DNA from: an uncultured Porphyromonadaceae bacterium
GTDB lineage: Bacteria > Bacteroidota > Bacteroidia > Bacteroidales > Muribaculaceae
Direction: 5' to 3'
DNA length: 36,868 nucleotides
NCBI GenBank assembly: GCA_937989585.1
Contig: CALKRW010000033.1
Coordinates: forward strand, 1 to 36,868
Shown here: positions 7,502-14,689 of the stretch, piece after piece
Position numbering within the stretch: position 1 is the first letter of the stretch
Layout of the letters: each line of letters starts with the position of its first letter
Made by a program: the position numbers and the translations under genes
The notes under the pieces: model-generated
Seen by the model: the letters and a program-made list of their open reading frames with translations, nothing else
Database searches by the model: none
What the model was told of the DNA's origin: nothing

Positions 7502-8701
7502 ATGCCAGAATCGAACTTCATAGACTACGTCAAGATAATGTGCCGCTCAGGCAAGGGAGGCCGCGGATCAGCCCACCTCCACCGTGCCAAATATGTACCC
7601 AAGGGAGGTCCCGACGGGGGCGACGGAGGCCGCGGGGGCGACATCATACTGCGCGGCAACAGCAACATGTGGACGCTGCTTCCGCTGAAATACCGCCGTC
7701 ACATATTCGCCGGAAACGGCGAGCCGGGCAATGCCGGACGCTCGTTCGGCAAGGACGGCGAGGACGTGATAGTCGACGTGCCCTGCGGCACCGTTGTGTT
7801 CGACGCCGAGACCGGCGAGTACATACTCGAGGTGAAGGATGACGGCGAGAAAGTGACCCTGCTGAAAGGCGGCCGCGGGGGCCTCGGCAACTGGCACTTC
7901 AAGTCGGCGACCAACCAGACACCGCGCTACGCCCAGCCAGGCGAACCCGCGCAGGAACGCTCGGTCATCCTGGAACTGAAACTGCTGGCCGATGTCGGCC
8001 TGGTGGGATTTCCCAACGCCGGAAAGTCGACACTGCTCTCGGCAGTCTCAGCCGCACGTCCCAAGATCGCGGACTATCCGTTCACGACCATGGAGCCGCA
8101 ACTGGGCATCGTTTCGTACCGCGACAACCGCTCGTTCGTTATGGCGGACATACCCGGCATCATCGAGGGCGCCAGCGAGGGCAAGGGACTGGGACTTAGG
8201 TTCCTGCGCCACATCGAGCGCAACGCCGTACTGCTGTTCATGGTCCCGGCCGACGCCAACGACATCGTGGCGGAGTACAAGGTGCTTCTCGCCGAACTCG
8301 AGAAGTTCAATCCGCAACTGATGGACAAGCACCGGATTCTCGCCATATCGAAGAGCGACATGCTCGACGACGAACTGATGGAGGAAATCAAGGCCACGCT
8401 TCCCGACGACATTCCCCACGTGTTCATCTCGGCGGTAACCGGACAGGGACTGACCGAACTCAAGGACACACTGTGGCGCACCGTCACGGACCACAGCAAC
8501 CGCATGGCCGCAGCGACAATAACCCACCGTCCGCTCGACATTCGCCATCGTGTCACAGATGAGGACGAACTCGAAATCGAGCCTTTCGAAGACGAAGAAG
8601 AGGACGAGGGCGAGGACCTTCGCAGAATCTCTCCCGAGGCATGGGCCGCCGGCTTCGACTGGGACGAGGACGAGGACGAAACAGGTCAGAAGCCAGAGTG
8701 A
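7502..8701 (+). CDS. obg: GTPase Obg/CgtA, ribosome-assembly and stress GTPase
   Basis: The 399-residue protein has the glycine-rich Obg fold first (about 1-158, with KGGPDGGDGGRGGD and LKGGRGGLGNWHFKS), then the GTPase domain. G1 is GFPNAGKST at 169-177, G3 is DIPG at 216-219 followed by IIEGASEGKGLG (switch II), and G5 is ISAVTGQGL. G4 reads SKSD at 283-286, where many GTPases have NKxD. The C-terminal tail beyond about 350 is strongly acidic (EDEEEDEGED) rather than a full OCT domain. Obg binds the large ribosomal subunit and couples growth to nucleotide levels. It is 44 bp downstream of the nonulosonate genes on the same strand and may be co-transcribed, though no link in function is apparent. 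Confidence 0.96.
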   Translation: MPESNFIDYVKIMCRSGKGGRGSAHLHRAKYVPKGGPDGGDGGRGGDIILRGNSNMWTLLPLKYRRHIFAGNGEPGNAGRSFGKDGEDVIVDVPCGTVVFDAETGEYILEVKDDGEKVTLLKGGRGGLGNWHFKSATNQTPRYAQPGEPAQERSVILELKLLADVGLVGFPNAGKSTLLSAVSAARPKIADYPFTTMEPQLGIVSYRDNRSFVMADIPGIIEGASEGKGLGLRFLRHIERNAVLLFMVPADANDIVAEYKVLLAELEKFNPQLMDKHRILAISKSDMLDDELMEEIKATLPDDIPHVFISAVTGQGLTELKDTLWRTVTDHSNRMAAATITHRPLDIRHRVTDEDELEIEPFEDEEEDEGEDLRRISPEAWAAGFDWDEDEDETGQKPE

Positions 8702-8790
8702 CGATGTTTTAAATACGTGATGCACAATGCGTAATGCGCAATAAAAAGACCAAAATGTCAATGTTCTCTTAGACCATAGGTCTGGGTGAC

Positions 8791-8816
8791 AAGTGACGAA
8801 GTTAATTTTGTCACTT
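8791..8816. terminator. Hairpin downstream of obg, at the 3' end of the opposing ORF
   Basis: AAGTGAC at 8791-8797 pairs with GTCACTT at 8810-8816, and the stem extends inward by three pairs including one G-T. There is no strong T run on either side, so it could be a weak bidirectional terminator or just a structured site. A smaller palindrome, AGACC-ATA-GGTCT, precedes it at 8771-8783. Confidence 0.35.
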
Positions 8817-9402
8817 ATAACCATGACTTCATACCTATATTTATTTTGTCAGAGCGGGGCGGGGGCGCGAGATGGTGCCTCCGTCTTTGGTCTTGTGGAA
8901 TGTCAGGCGGCGATTCCGGGTCGTGTGATTTCGGAATTGTGGGAATTAAGTCATTATTGGACACGAAATTATGCTCCGCCGCAGGTATGAGTAGGGAGGG
9001 GTTCTTACGGCGGCAGGATGCCGCCAGTCCATTATGTACGCGGCGGGGCGGTTTTTCTGATTTCAGCGCCAACAGTGGCCGGCGAGTCGGGGTTTTTCGC
9101 TTTTTATGAGCCTGGGGAATGGTTGCTTCAGTTTTTGAAGAGGGAGGATTCAGGGTGATGGCGGGGCGATGCGGTTCATCGGCATCAAGACGCGCCTGGT
9201 GTGCGGCTATTTCGGCCTTTATCGCTTTCATGCGGGTGTTAAGTCTGGCGTCTGTGCCATTGAGTGACCGGGCCCTTTCTTCGAGGGTCTGAAGATAGCG
9301 TCTTAATGCGTCAATCTTGCCGAGGATTTTCTGCCTGCGGAAATAGGCGTCGGAAGCGGCCCAGGTTTTGTCGAAGGCAGATTCAGGATTAGAGTAAAAC
9401 AT
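8815..9402 (-). CDS. Doubtful coding region: small helical N-terminus with basic, Pro-rich tail
   Basis: The minus-strand frame from ATG at 9402 to a stop at 8815-8817 would encode 195 residues. The first 80 residues look protein-like and coiled-coil-forming (KILGKIDALRRYLQTLEERA). The rest is low-complexity, rich in Arg, Lys and Pro, and overlies GC-rich inverted repeats, which is unusual for a gene. A TAnnTTTG element on the same strand 80 bp upstream (9484-9491) supports transcription. I do not recognise the family. Either a lineage-specific small protein, or a short real gene whose frame runs on into non-coding DNA. No signal peptide or membrane segment is seen. Confidence 0.35.
   Translation of the reverse strand: MFYSNPESAFDKTWAASDAYFRRQKILGKIDALRRYLQTLEERARSLNGTDARLNTRMKAIKAEIAAHQARLDADEPHRPAITLNPPSSKTEATIPQAHKKRKTPTRRPLLALKSEKPPRRVHNGLAASCRRKNPSLLIPAAEHNFVSNNDLIPTIPKSHDPESPPDIPQDQRRRHHLAPPPRSDKINIGMKSWL
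8976..9046. repeat. Nested GC-rich inverted repeats
   Basis: CCGCCGC at 8976-8982 pairs with GCGGCGG at 9040-9046. Inside this pair, GGCGGCA at 9009-9015 and TGCCGCC at 9019-9025 form a tight hairpin with a 3-nt loop. The two inverted repeats are nested and lie in the doubtful 3' part of the minus-strand ORF. This could be a REP-like element, a structured RNA or a terminator region; the identity is unknown. Confidence 0.45.
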
Positions 9403-9483
9403 AATTGCGTGTCAATTTTTTTAGATTAATAAAAAGGTTTAAAAAATAATTTCCCCGGGAGACCGGGCCTTGAAAATACACTG

Positions 9484-9491
9484 CAAAGATA
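9484..9491 (-). promoter_or_regulatory. Minus-strand -7 promoter element
   Basis: Read on the minus strand the site is TATCTTTG followed by CAG, a strong match to TAnnTTTG. A -33 TTTG is not obvious. It would start a transcript with a leader of about 75 nt for the ORF beginning at 9402, or for an RNA from this gap. Confidence 0.5.
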
Positions 9492-9659
9492 CGACACGCA
9501 GAGCCGGTTCATACGCCCCCGTACGAATAGATTGGCAAAATTTGAAAATTTTTTTCGAAAAGGGGAAAATTTTTTCACGATTTATCGCGAGGGACCCGGG
9601 GGCGATTAGTTGGGTTGGATGGGAGTTTGACGCTACTCCATTATGCCATTCCAATTTTT

Positions 9660-9691
9660 TTTGCATAATTGCTTTAGAATCACTAATTTTG
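9660..9691 (+). promoter_or_regulatory. Promoter for the pectinesterase gene
   Basis: TTTG at 9660-9663 and TAATTTTG at 9684-9691 are spaced by 20 bp, a full match to the Bacteroidetes consensus. Transcription from here leaves an unusually long leader of about 215 nt before the ATG at 9915. Confidence 0.7.
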
Positions 9692-9741
9692 CAACGAAAT
9701 ACCTATTACACCTTAAATCCAATCCTTAATGATTGATACTA

Positions 9742-9770
9742 CGAAAGGATAAAACGGCAAAGAACTTTCG
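9742..9770 (+). promoter_or_regulatory. Possible hairpin in the long pectinesterase leader
   Basis: CGAAAG at 9742-9747 can pair with CTTTCG at 9765-9770 across a 17-nt loop. This is the clearest inverted repeat in the untranslated leader, but the stem is short, so any role in mRNA stability or control is speculative. Confidence 0.25.
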
Positions 9771-9914
9771 GTGTCAAGTCCAATTAACCCGGATTTATTT
9801 ATTTAAAATGCTCTTGAATCGTATTTATAAAACAATACCTTTAAGACCGTACTAACCAGAAAAGTATATTTTTTACATTTAATACCATCAAATCATTATT
9901 ACATCACTAACTTT

Positions 9915-12900
9915 ATGAGAACCTCATTCATCAGCATTGTTCTGGCACTGGCAGGACTGACCGGCGCAGGCAGCGCCCAGGCCGCGTTCCAGGACGTAAA
10001 GGTGGATCTGACGAACGGCAACTATCTCACAGCAGATGAGATAAGCAGCAAGTCAATGGTCACCTTCGGCATGGCGTTTGGTGCGGATGGCTCAGGCCTG
10101 ACGCGAGTCGACAAGGGCGACCCCGCATCCGTGATTACGCTAAGCGGCAAGTATCACTCCAACGAGCACGGCTGGGGCAACTTCACATCGACGGTAAGCG
10201 TCGACGGCCCCGTTAAAATCTCCATGGGCACCTGCGCATGGGGCGGCGACGTCACCATCAAGGACGCAAGCGGCTCGACAGTCGGCACCTTCAACACGAA
10301 TACCGGCGCATGCTATCATCAGAACAAAGAGGCCAACATAGCCTCGACCATCTACAAGGGCGGCGCCACAACGCTGACCATCTCGGGCGGCAGTTACACC
10401 CCGTACTTCGCGGTCGAGACGGTAGACCCGTCCGAACTCGTAGAAGACTATGCCGTGAACTTCAGTCTCGGCGAATACACCGATGCCGGCCATATCCTTC
10501 CCGCCGGCGAGAAAGTAGAGAAAGGCAAGACGTTCACCGTGCCCGCCAACTTCACGCTCTACGTTCCCGGCAAGACCCTGATCGGCTGGACCGACGGCGC
10601 CAACATATATAAAGTCGGCGAGACAGTCACCGTCAACAGCGAGATGAACCTCACCCCCGTCTTCGCAGACAACAACGTGAGCCTGAACGACCGCAACGCG
10701 GAAGTAGCCATCCGCTGGGACTTCCAGCGCAGGAACGGCGCTCCCACTGTAGGCGAGCAGGGCAAGACCGGATGGTGGGTCGCACAGGCCACAGTCAACG
10801 GCGAGACAATCGACGTGAAGATGGACTATGACACCACCAACGGCAAACTCGCCAACGGCGCGTGGACAGACTGGGCCCAGCTCAACAACGGCACAGTCTT
10901 CACCATTCCCTCATGCAAGGGCGCCATCGTAGGCTATGAGTCGTACAGCGCTACGACGACCACCACCGTCGACGGCATCACAGTGAACACCGGCGGCTCG
11001 AACACCGCATCGTTCACCGTAGGCTCGCCCGCCGAGACAGTAGACATCGTCATCGGCGACGGCTCGTACTACCGCTACATCTCCGTAACACTTCCCAAGG
11101 TCGAGCAGGGCGGCGGCCAGACATTCGAGAACGCCGAAGCCACAGTGGCATGGCCCTTCAACTCGTCAAACTACGAGGAAGGCGTCACCACAAGCCCCGA
11201 AGGCGCATTCTCGATGACAGCGTTCGATCCGGGCGTATGCACGTACAAGGGAACCAAGACCTCATCGGAAGTCAAAGACGTGACATTCATCAACTTCAAG
11301 AGCGCCAACGGAGCGTCGGACATTGTGAAATGGGTAATCAAGCCCACCAAGGGCCTGACCTTCACACCCACCCGCATATCGTTCTACATCGGCCGCGACG
11401 GCACTGACGGAGCAGGTGACGACGTAACCGTATCGGGCCAGGCCGGCGAAGGCGATCTCGTAACCCTGAAGGTCATCACTCCGCACCGCCTGAACAAGGT
11501 ACAGGCTGATGACAAATTCGGCAACAGAGACAACTACACCACATTATTCGACTACACCCTGACAGCCGAGCAGCAGGCCGCCCTCGCATCGGGCGAGACC
11601 TTCAGCCTGGTGATGAACAACGGCTATAACAACACCAAGGGCTGTGCATACTCCGACGTAAGAATCTACGGTACCGTCAGCGGCACCACCGAGACCGTAC
11701 AGACCTACACACTGACCGCCAAGGCCAATCCCGAGGAGGCCGCCAAGATAACAGTCTATCCCAACATCCCCGAATACGAGGCCGGCTCAGAGGTCAAACT
11801 CACCGCAACCCGCAACTTCGGCTACAAGTTCATCAACTGGACCGACGGCGAAGGCACCGAGGTTTCGAAGGAAGCCGAGTTCACCTACACCGTGACAGCC
11901 AACGCAGACCTCACCGCCAACCTGACACCTGTTGAGACATACGAACTGAAAGTGAGCGTAGAAGGCGGCGCCAACGACTATCAGGTACAACTGATACCCG
12001 CACCCACAGTAATCGAGGGCCGCAAGATGTACGAGGCCGGCACAAAGGTGACACTCCGCGCACTGTCCAACCCCGTAGTATCGTTCACCAACTGGAGCGA
12101 CGGACAGAGCTCAAGCGAAATCGTCATCGACATGGCCGGTGACCAGGCAATCACCGCAATATTCTCGTCGGAAGACGTACTCGCCGGCTGGGACTTCTAC
12201 CAGAGCGGCAACAACGGCCGTCCGGCAGACTTCGCATCGTCTGACAACGAAGGCGTGGCACTAAATCTGCGCGACGCCGAAGGCAACCAGAGCGGCTGGC
12301 TCGACAAGAGCGAGGTCGGTGGCGGTTACGAAGGCCGTCCCGGCGGCGTGAACTGGAAGACCGACGGCCTGGGCAAGTGGTACTGGGAGACGACAGTCAA
12401 CGCAGCATCCTTCACAGATATCAAGGTTGCCGGCGCGTTCGTCTACAATTACAACGCATACACCACACAGAAGGTCGAGGCCTCGCTTGACGGCAAGGAA
12501 TTCGAGACCATCGGCACCGTAAGCCTCGAGGGCGTGAAGAACTGGAAAGACTACGAGTTCATCCTGCCCGAGAAATTCAACTACGCACCCGCAGTCACCA
12601 TCCGCTGGATCTCGGACAAAGAGTCGAAACTCGACGGCACCACCAGCAACAATGACGGCATCTGCATCGGCGCCACCTACATCACCGGCGCAGCCAAACT
12701 CATCAACGACGGCACCGCTCCCGTTCTCCTGAGCCACGTACCCGCCGAGGGCGCAACCGGCGCATCGGCCAGCGGCAAGATTATCCTGAACTTCGACGAG
12801 AAAGTGAAGGCCGCAGAAGGCGCGACAGCCACACTCGGCGCACTGACCCTCGAACCCACCGTCACCGGCAAGACCGTGATGTTCCCCTACAAGAACCTCG

Positions 12901-14408
12901 AATACGGCACAGAGTATACCTTCACCCTCCCGGCCGGAGCAGTAATGGACCTCTGTGACAACGCCACCACCAAGGCCGTGACCATCCACTTCACCACCCG
13001 CACCCGTCCCGAGGTAGAGAAAGCGCTCTACAACTTCGTGGTTCCCGACGACGGCACGTTCAAGGAGGCTATCGCCGCCGCCAACAACCGCGCCGACAAG
13101 AACTCGCGCTACATCATCTTCGTGAAGAGGGGCCGCCACGAACTGCCCTGGAGCGAGACAGAGACCATCACCAACAACGGTGTGACACTGCCCAGCCCCA
13201 TAACCTACCTGAACGCATCGAACACCTCGATCATCGGCGAGGACCGTGACGAGACCGTCATCGTCAACCTGATGAAGGACCTGACTCCCGCAGGCACCAC
13301 CTATCCCATCGAAGGCCTGCACAACGTCACCACTCTGTACATCAACGGCGGAGTCGAGAACGTCTACCTGCAGGACATCACCCTGCTCAACGGCATGAAC
13401 GACGCTACAGGCCGCGGCGAGGCCCTCGAGGACAACGGCAACAAGACCATCTGCAAGAACGTAACCCTGTGGGGTTATCAGGACACCTACTGCTCGAACA
13501 ACCAGAAGGGCCGCTACTACTTCGAGGGCGGCGTGATGCGCGGCCGCACCGACTACCTCTGCGGCAAGGGCGACATCTTCTTCAACGGCGTGACCTTCCG
13601 CCAGATCGCCGGCGGTTACCTGGCAGTGCCCTCGACACCCAAGCAGTACGGCTACATCATGCGTGACTGCGAGATAATCGGTGACGGCGAAGGCGTCTCG
13701 GGCCACTACACCCTCGGACGTCCCTGGGGCAGCGGCACACCTATCGCCCTGTACATCAACACCAAGATGACCGTCATTCCCTCGGCAATCGGCTGGAACG
13801 AGATGAGCGGCGGCTGGCCCGCACGCTTCGCCGAGTACAACTCGTTCACCGCCAACGGCAACCCCATCGACCTGAAGGACCGCAAGCGCTCGTTCGGCGA
13901 CGCCAACAAGGGTGGCATCCACGAGAACAATCCCGTGCTCACAGCCGAGGAGGCAGCCAACCTGACCGTCGAGACAGTAATGGGCGCCGATGACGAATGG
14001 GATCCCACCTTCTACACCGAGCAGGCTCCCGCTCCGACCAACGTCAAGGCCGACGGCAACAAACTGACCTGGGACGACAGCAAATACGCAGCACTATGGG
14101 CAGTATGCGCCGACGGCAAGGTAGTGGCCTTCACCACCGAGCCCTCGTTCGACCTCTCGACAATCGACTCCGCAAAGGCCGAGACCGTATACAGCGTACG
14201 CGCAGCCAACCAGATGGGCGGCCTGAGCGAGGCAGTCAAGGCTGACGGCAGCACAGGCGTAGAGAACATCACCGCAGGCTCAGCAGTCAGCGTCGAGTAC
14301 TACAACCTGCAGGGCATCCGCACGAATGCCAGCGCCAAGGGCGTTGTCATCCGCGTAGAGACCATGTCCGACGGCAGTGTACGCACTTCCAAAGTCGTTC
14401 TCCGCTGA
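9915..14408 (+). CDS. Large secreted multidomain pectinesterase (CE8) with InlB-like repeats and candidate T9SS tail
   Basis: The 1497-residue protein has a signal peptide ending GAGSAQA. Successive modules are: two related beta-sandwich domains (about 60-175 and 260-395), a third larger one (400-590), InlB/Listeria-Bacteroides-type repeats (about 180-252, 598-673 and 675-752, with FINWTDG and FTNWSDG), another beta-sandwich (755-925), a Big_5-like Ig domain (about 930-1033), and a right-handed beta-helix CE8 pectin methylesterase domain (about 1037-1320). The catalytic set is present: WGYQDTY gives Q1189 and D1190, TDYLCG gives D1213 as nucleophile, and LGRPW gives R1269. The spacing between the two Asp is 23, against 21 in typical plant enzymes. 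An Fn3-like module and a tail containing YYNLQGIR and ending SKVVLR resemble type IX secretion sorting domains. It should de-esterify pectin outside the cell or at the surface. No SusC/SusD pair or pectate lyase lies nearby. Confidence 0.88.
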   Translation: MRTSFISIVLALAGLTGAGSAQAAFQDVKVDLTNGNYLTADEISSKSMVTFGMAFGADGSGLTRVDKGDPASVITLSGKYHSNEHGWGNFTSTVSVDGPVKISMGTCAWGGDVTIKDASGSTVGTFNTNTGACYHQNKEANIASTIYKGGATTLTISGGSYTPYFAVETVDPSELVEDYAVNFSLGEYTDAGHILPAGEKVEKGKTFTVPANFTLYVPGKTLIGWTDGANIYKVGETVTVNSEMNLTPVFADNNVSLNDRNAEVAIRWDFQRRNGAPTVGEQGKTGWWVAQATVNGETIDVKMDYDTTNGKLANGAWTDWAQLNNGTVFTIPSCKGAIVGYESYSATTTTTVDGITVNTGGSNTASFTVGSPAETVDIVIGDGSYYRYISVTLPKVEQGGGQTFENAEATVAWPFNSSNYEEGVTTSPEGAFSMTAFDPGVCTYKGTKTSSEVKDVTFINFKSANGASDIVKWVIKPTKGLTFTPTRISFYIGRDGTDGAGDDVTVSGQAGEGDLVTLKVITPHRLNKVQADDKFGNRDNYTTLFDYTLTAEQQAALASGETFSLVMNNGYNNTKGCAYSDVRIYGTVSGTTETVQTYTLTAKANPEEAAKITVYPNIPEYEAGSEVKLTATRNFGYKFINWTDGEGTEVSKEAEFTYTVTANADLTANLTPVETYELKVSVEGGANDYQVQLIPAPTVIEGRKMYEAGTKVTLRALSNPVVSFTNWSDGQSSSEIVIDMAGDQAITAIFSSEDVLAGWDFYQSGNNGRPADFASSDNEGVALNLRDAEGNQSGWLDKSEVGGGYEGRPGGVNWKTDGLGKWYWETTVNAASFTDIKVAGAFVYNYNAYTTQKVEASLDGKEFETIGTVSLEGVKNWKDYEFILPEKFNYAPAVTIRWISDKESKLDGTTSNNDGICIGATYITGAAKLINDGTAPVLLSHVPAEGATGASASGKIILNFDEKVKAAEGATATLGALTLEPTVTGKTVMFPYKNLEYGTEYTFTLPAGAVMDLCDNATTKAVTIHFTTRTRPEVEKALYNFVVPDDGTFKEAIAAANNRADKNSRYIIFVKRGRHELPWSETETITNNGVTLPSPITYLNASNTSIIGEDRDETVIVNLMKDLTPAGTTYPIEGLHNVTTLYINGGVENVYLQDITLLNGMNDATGRGEALEDNGNKTICKNVTLWGYQDTYCSNNQKGRYYFEGGVMRGRTDYLCGKGDIFFNGVTFRQIAGGYLAVPSTPKQYGYIMRDCEIIGDGEGVSGHYTLGRPWGSGTPIALYINTKMTVIPSAIGWNEMSGGWPARFAEYNSFTANGNPIDLKDRKRSFGDANKGGIHENNPVLTAEEAANLTVETVMGADDEWDPTFYTEQAPAPTNVKADGNKLTWDDSKYAALWAVCADGKVVAFTTEPSFDLSTIDSAKAETVYSVRAANQMGGLSEAVKADGSTGVENITAGSAVSVEYYNLQGIRTNASAKGVVIRVETMSDGSVRTSKVVLR

Positions 14409-14425
14409 ACCATAACTCCATGACC

Positions 14426-14490
14426 GATGTGCCTCAAACGGCACATCTCCACACAAGTCCCCGCAACGATGGCTGCGGGGACTTTTTTTT
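14426..14490 (+). terminator. Double-hairpin terminator after the pectinesterase gene
   Basis: A first stem GATGTGCC/GGCACATC (14426-14433 and 14440-14447) precedes a strong rho-independent terminator: AGTCCCCGCA at 14456-14465 pairs perfectly with TGCGGGGACT at 14474-14483, followed by eight T. Confidence 0.92.
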
Positions 14491-14545
14491 GATGTTTTCA
14501 CGTCGTTTTCCACCGAAAGAAGCGCGCAGGTTGATTTTTTTTGCC

Positions 14546-14553
14546 TAAATTTG
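14546..14553 (+). promoter_or_regulatory. -7 promoter element for the 588-residue membrane protein and GH31 genes
   Basis: TAAATTTG at 14546-14553 matches TAnnTTTG. No TTTG is found at the usual upstream distance. The leader to the preferred ATG at 14690 would be about 130 nt. Confidence 0.55.
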
Positions 14554-14689
14554 TAGGTTAGAAATTTTATACAAGGTCGCATGCCGTCAAATAATCATCC
14601 GCGGCATTAAGATGACCGAACGGCAATTGCACCCGGCAGGCACCAAACCATGGGAAGCCAGTTGTCACAACTTGATAAACTTACTGATT

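Larger units (their letters stand above)
9403..9914. other. AT-rich intergenic region with divergent promoters
   Basis: No convincing gene is seen in this 512-bp gap. It holds a minus-strand -7 element (9484-9491), an AT-rich pair of near-identical direct repeats GAAAATTTTTTTC (9544-9556) and GAAAATTTTTTC (9565-9576), a plus-strand promoter (9660-9691) and a leader of over 200 nt before the pectinesterase gene. Short frames through it are low-complexity and unlikely to be coding. Confidence 0.6.

Noticed and set aside
8786..9109. 107-residue plus-strand frame after obg
   Set aside because: It overlies the GC-rich inverted repeats, has no promoter and no recognisable domain, and looks like a frame through non-coding DNA.
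9470..9736. 88-residue plus-strand frame in the AT-rich gap before the pectinesterase
   Set aside because: It crosses A/T runs and the promoter at 9660-9691, with no protein-like pattern.
12261..13922. 553-residue open frame on the minus strand opposite the pectinesterase
   Set aside because: The plus strand carries the CE8 catalytic motifs here. The antisense product is a Val/Gly/Ala-rich sequence with no recognisable domain.
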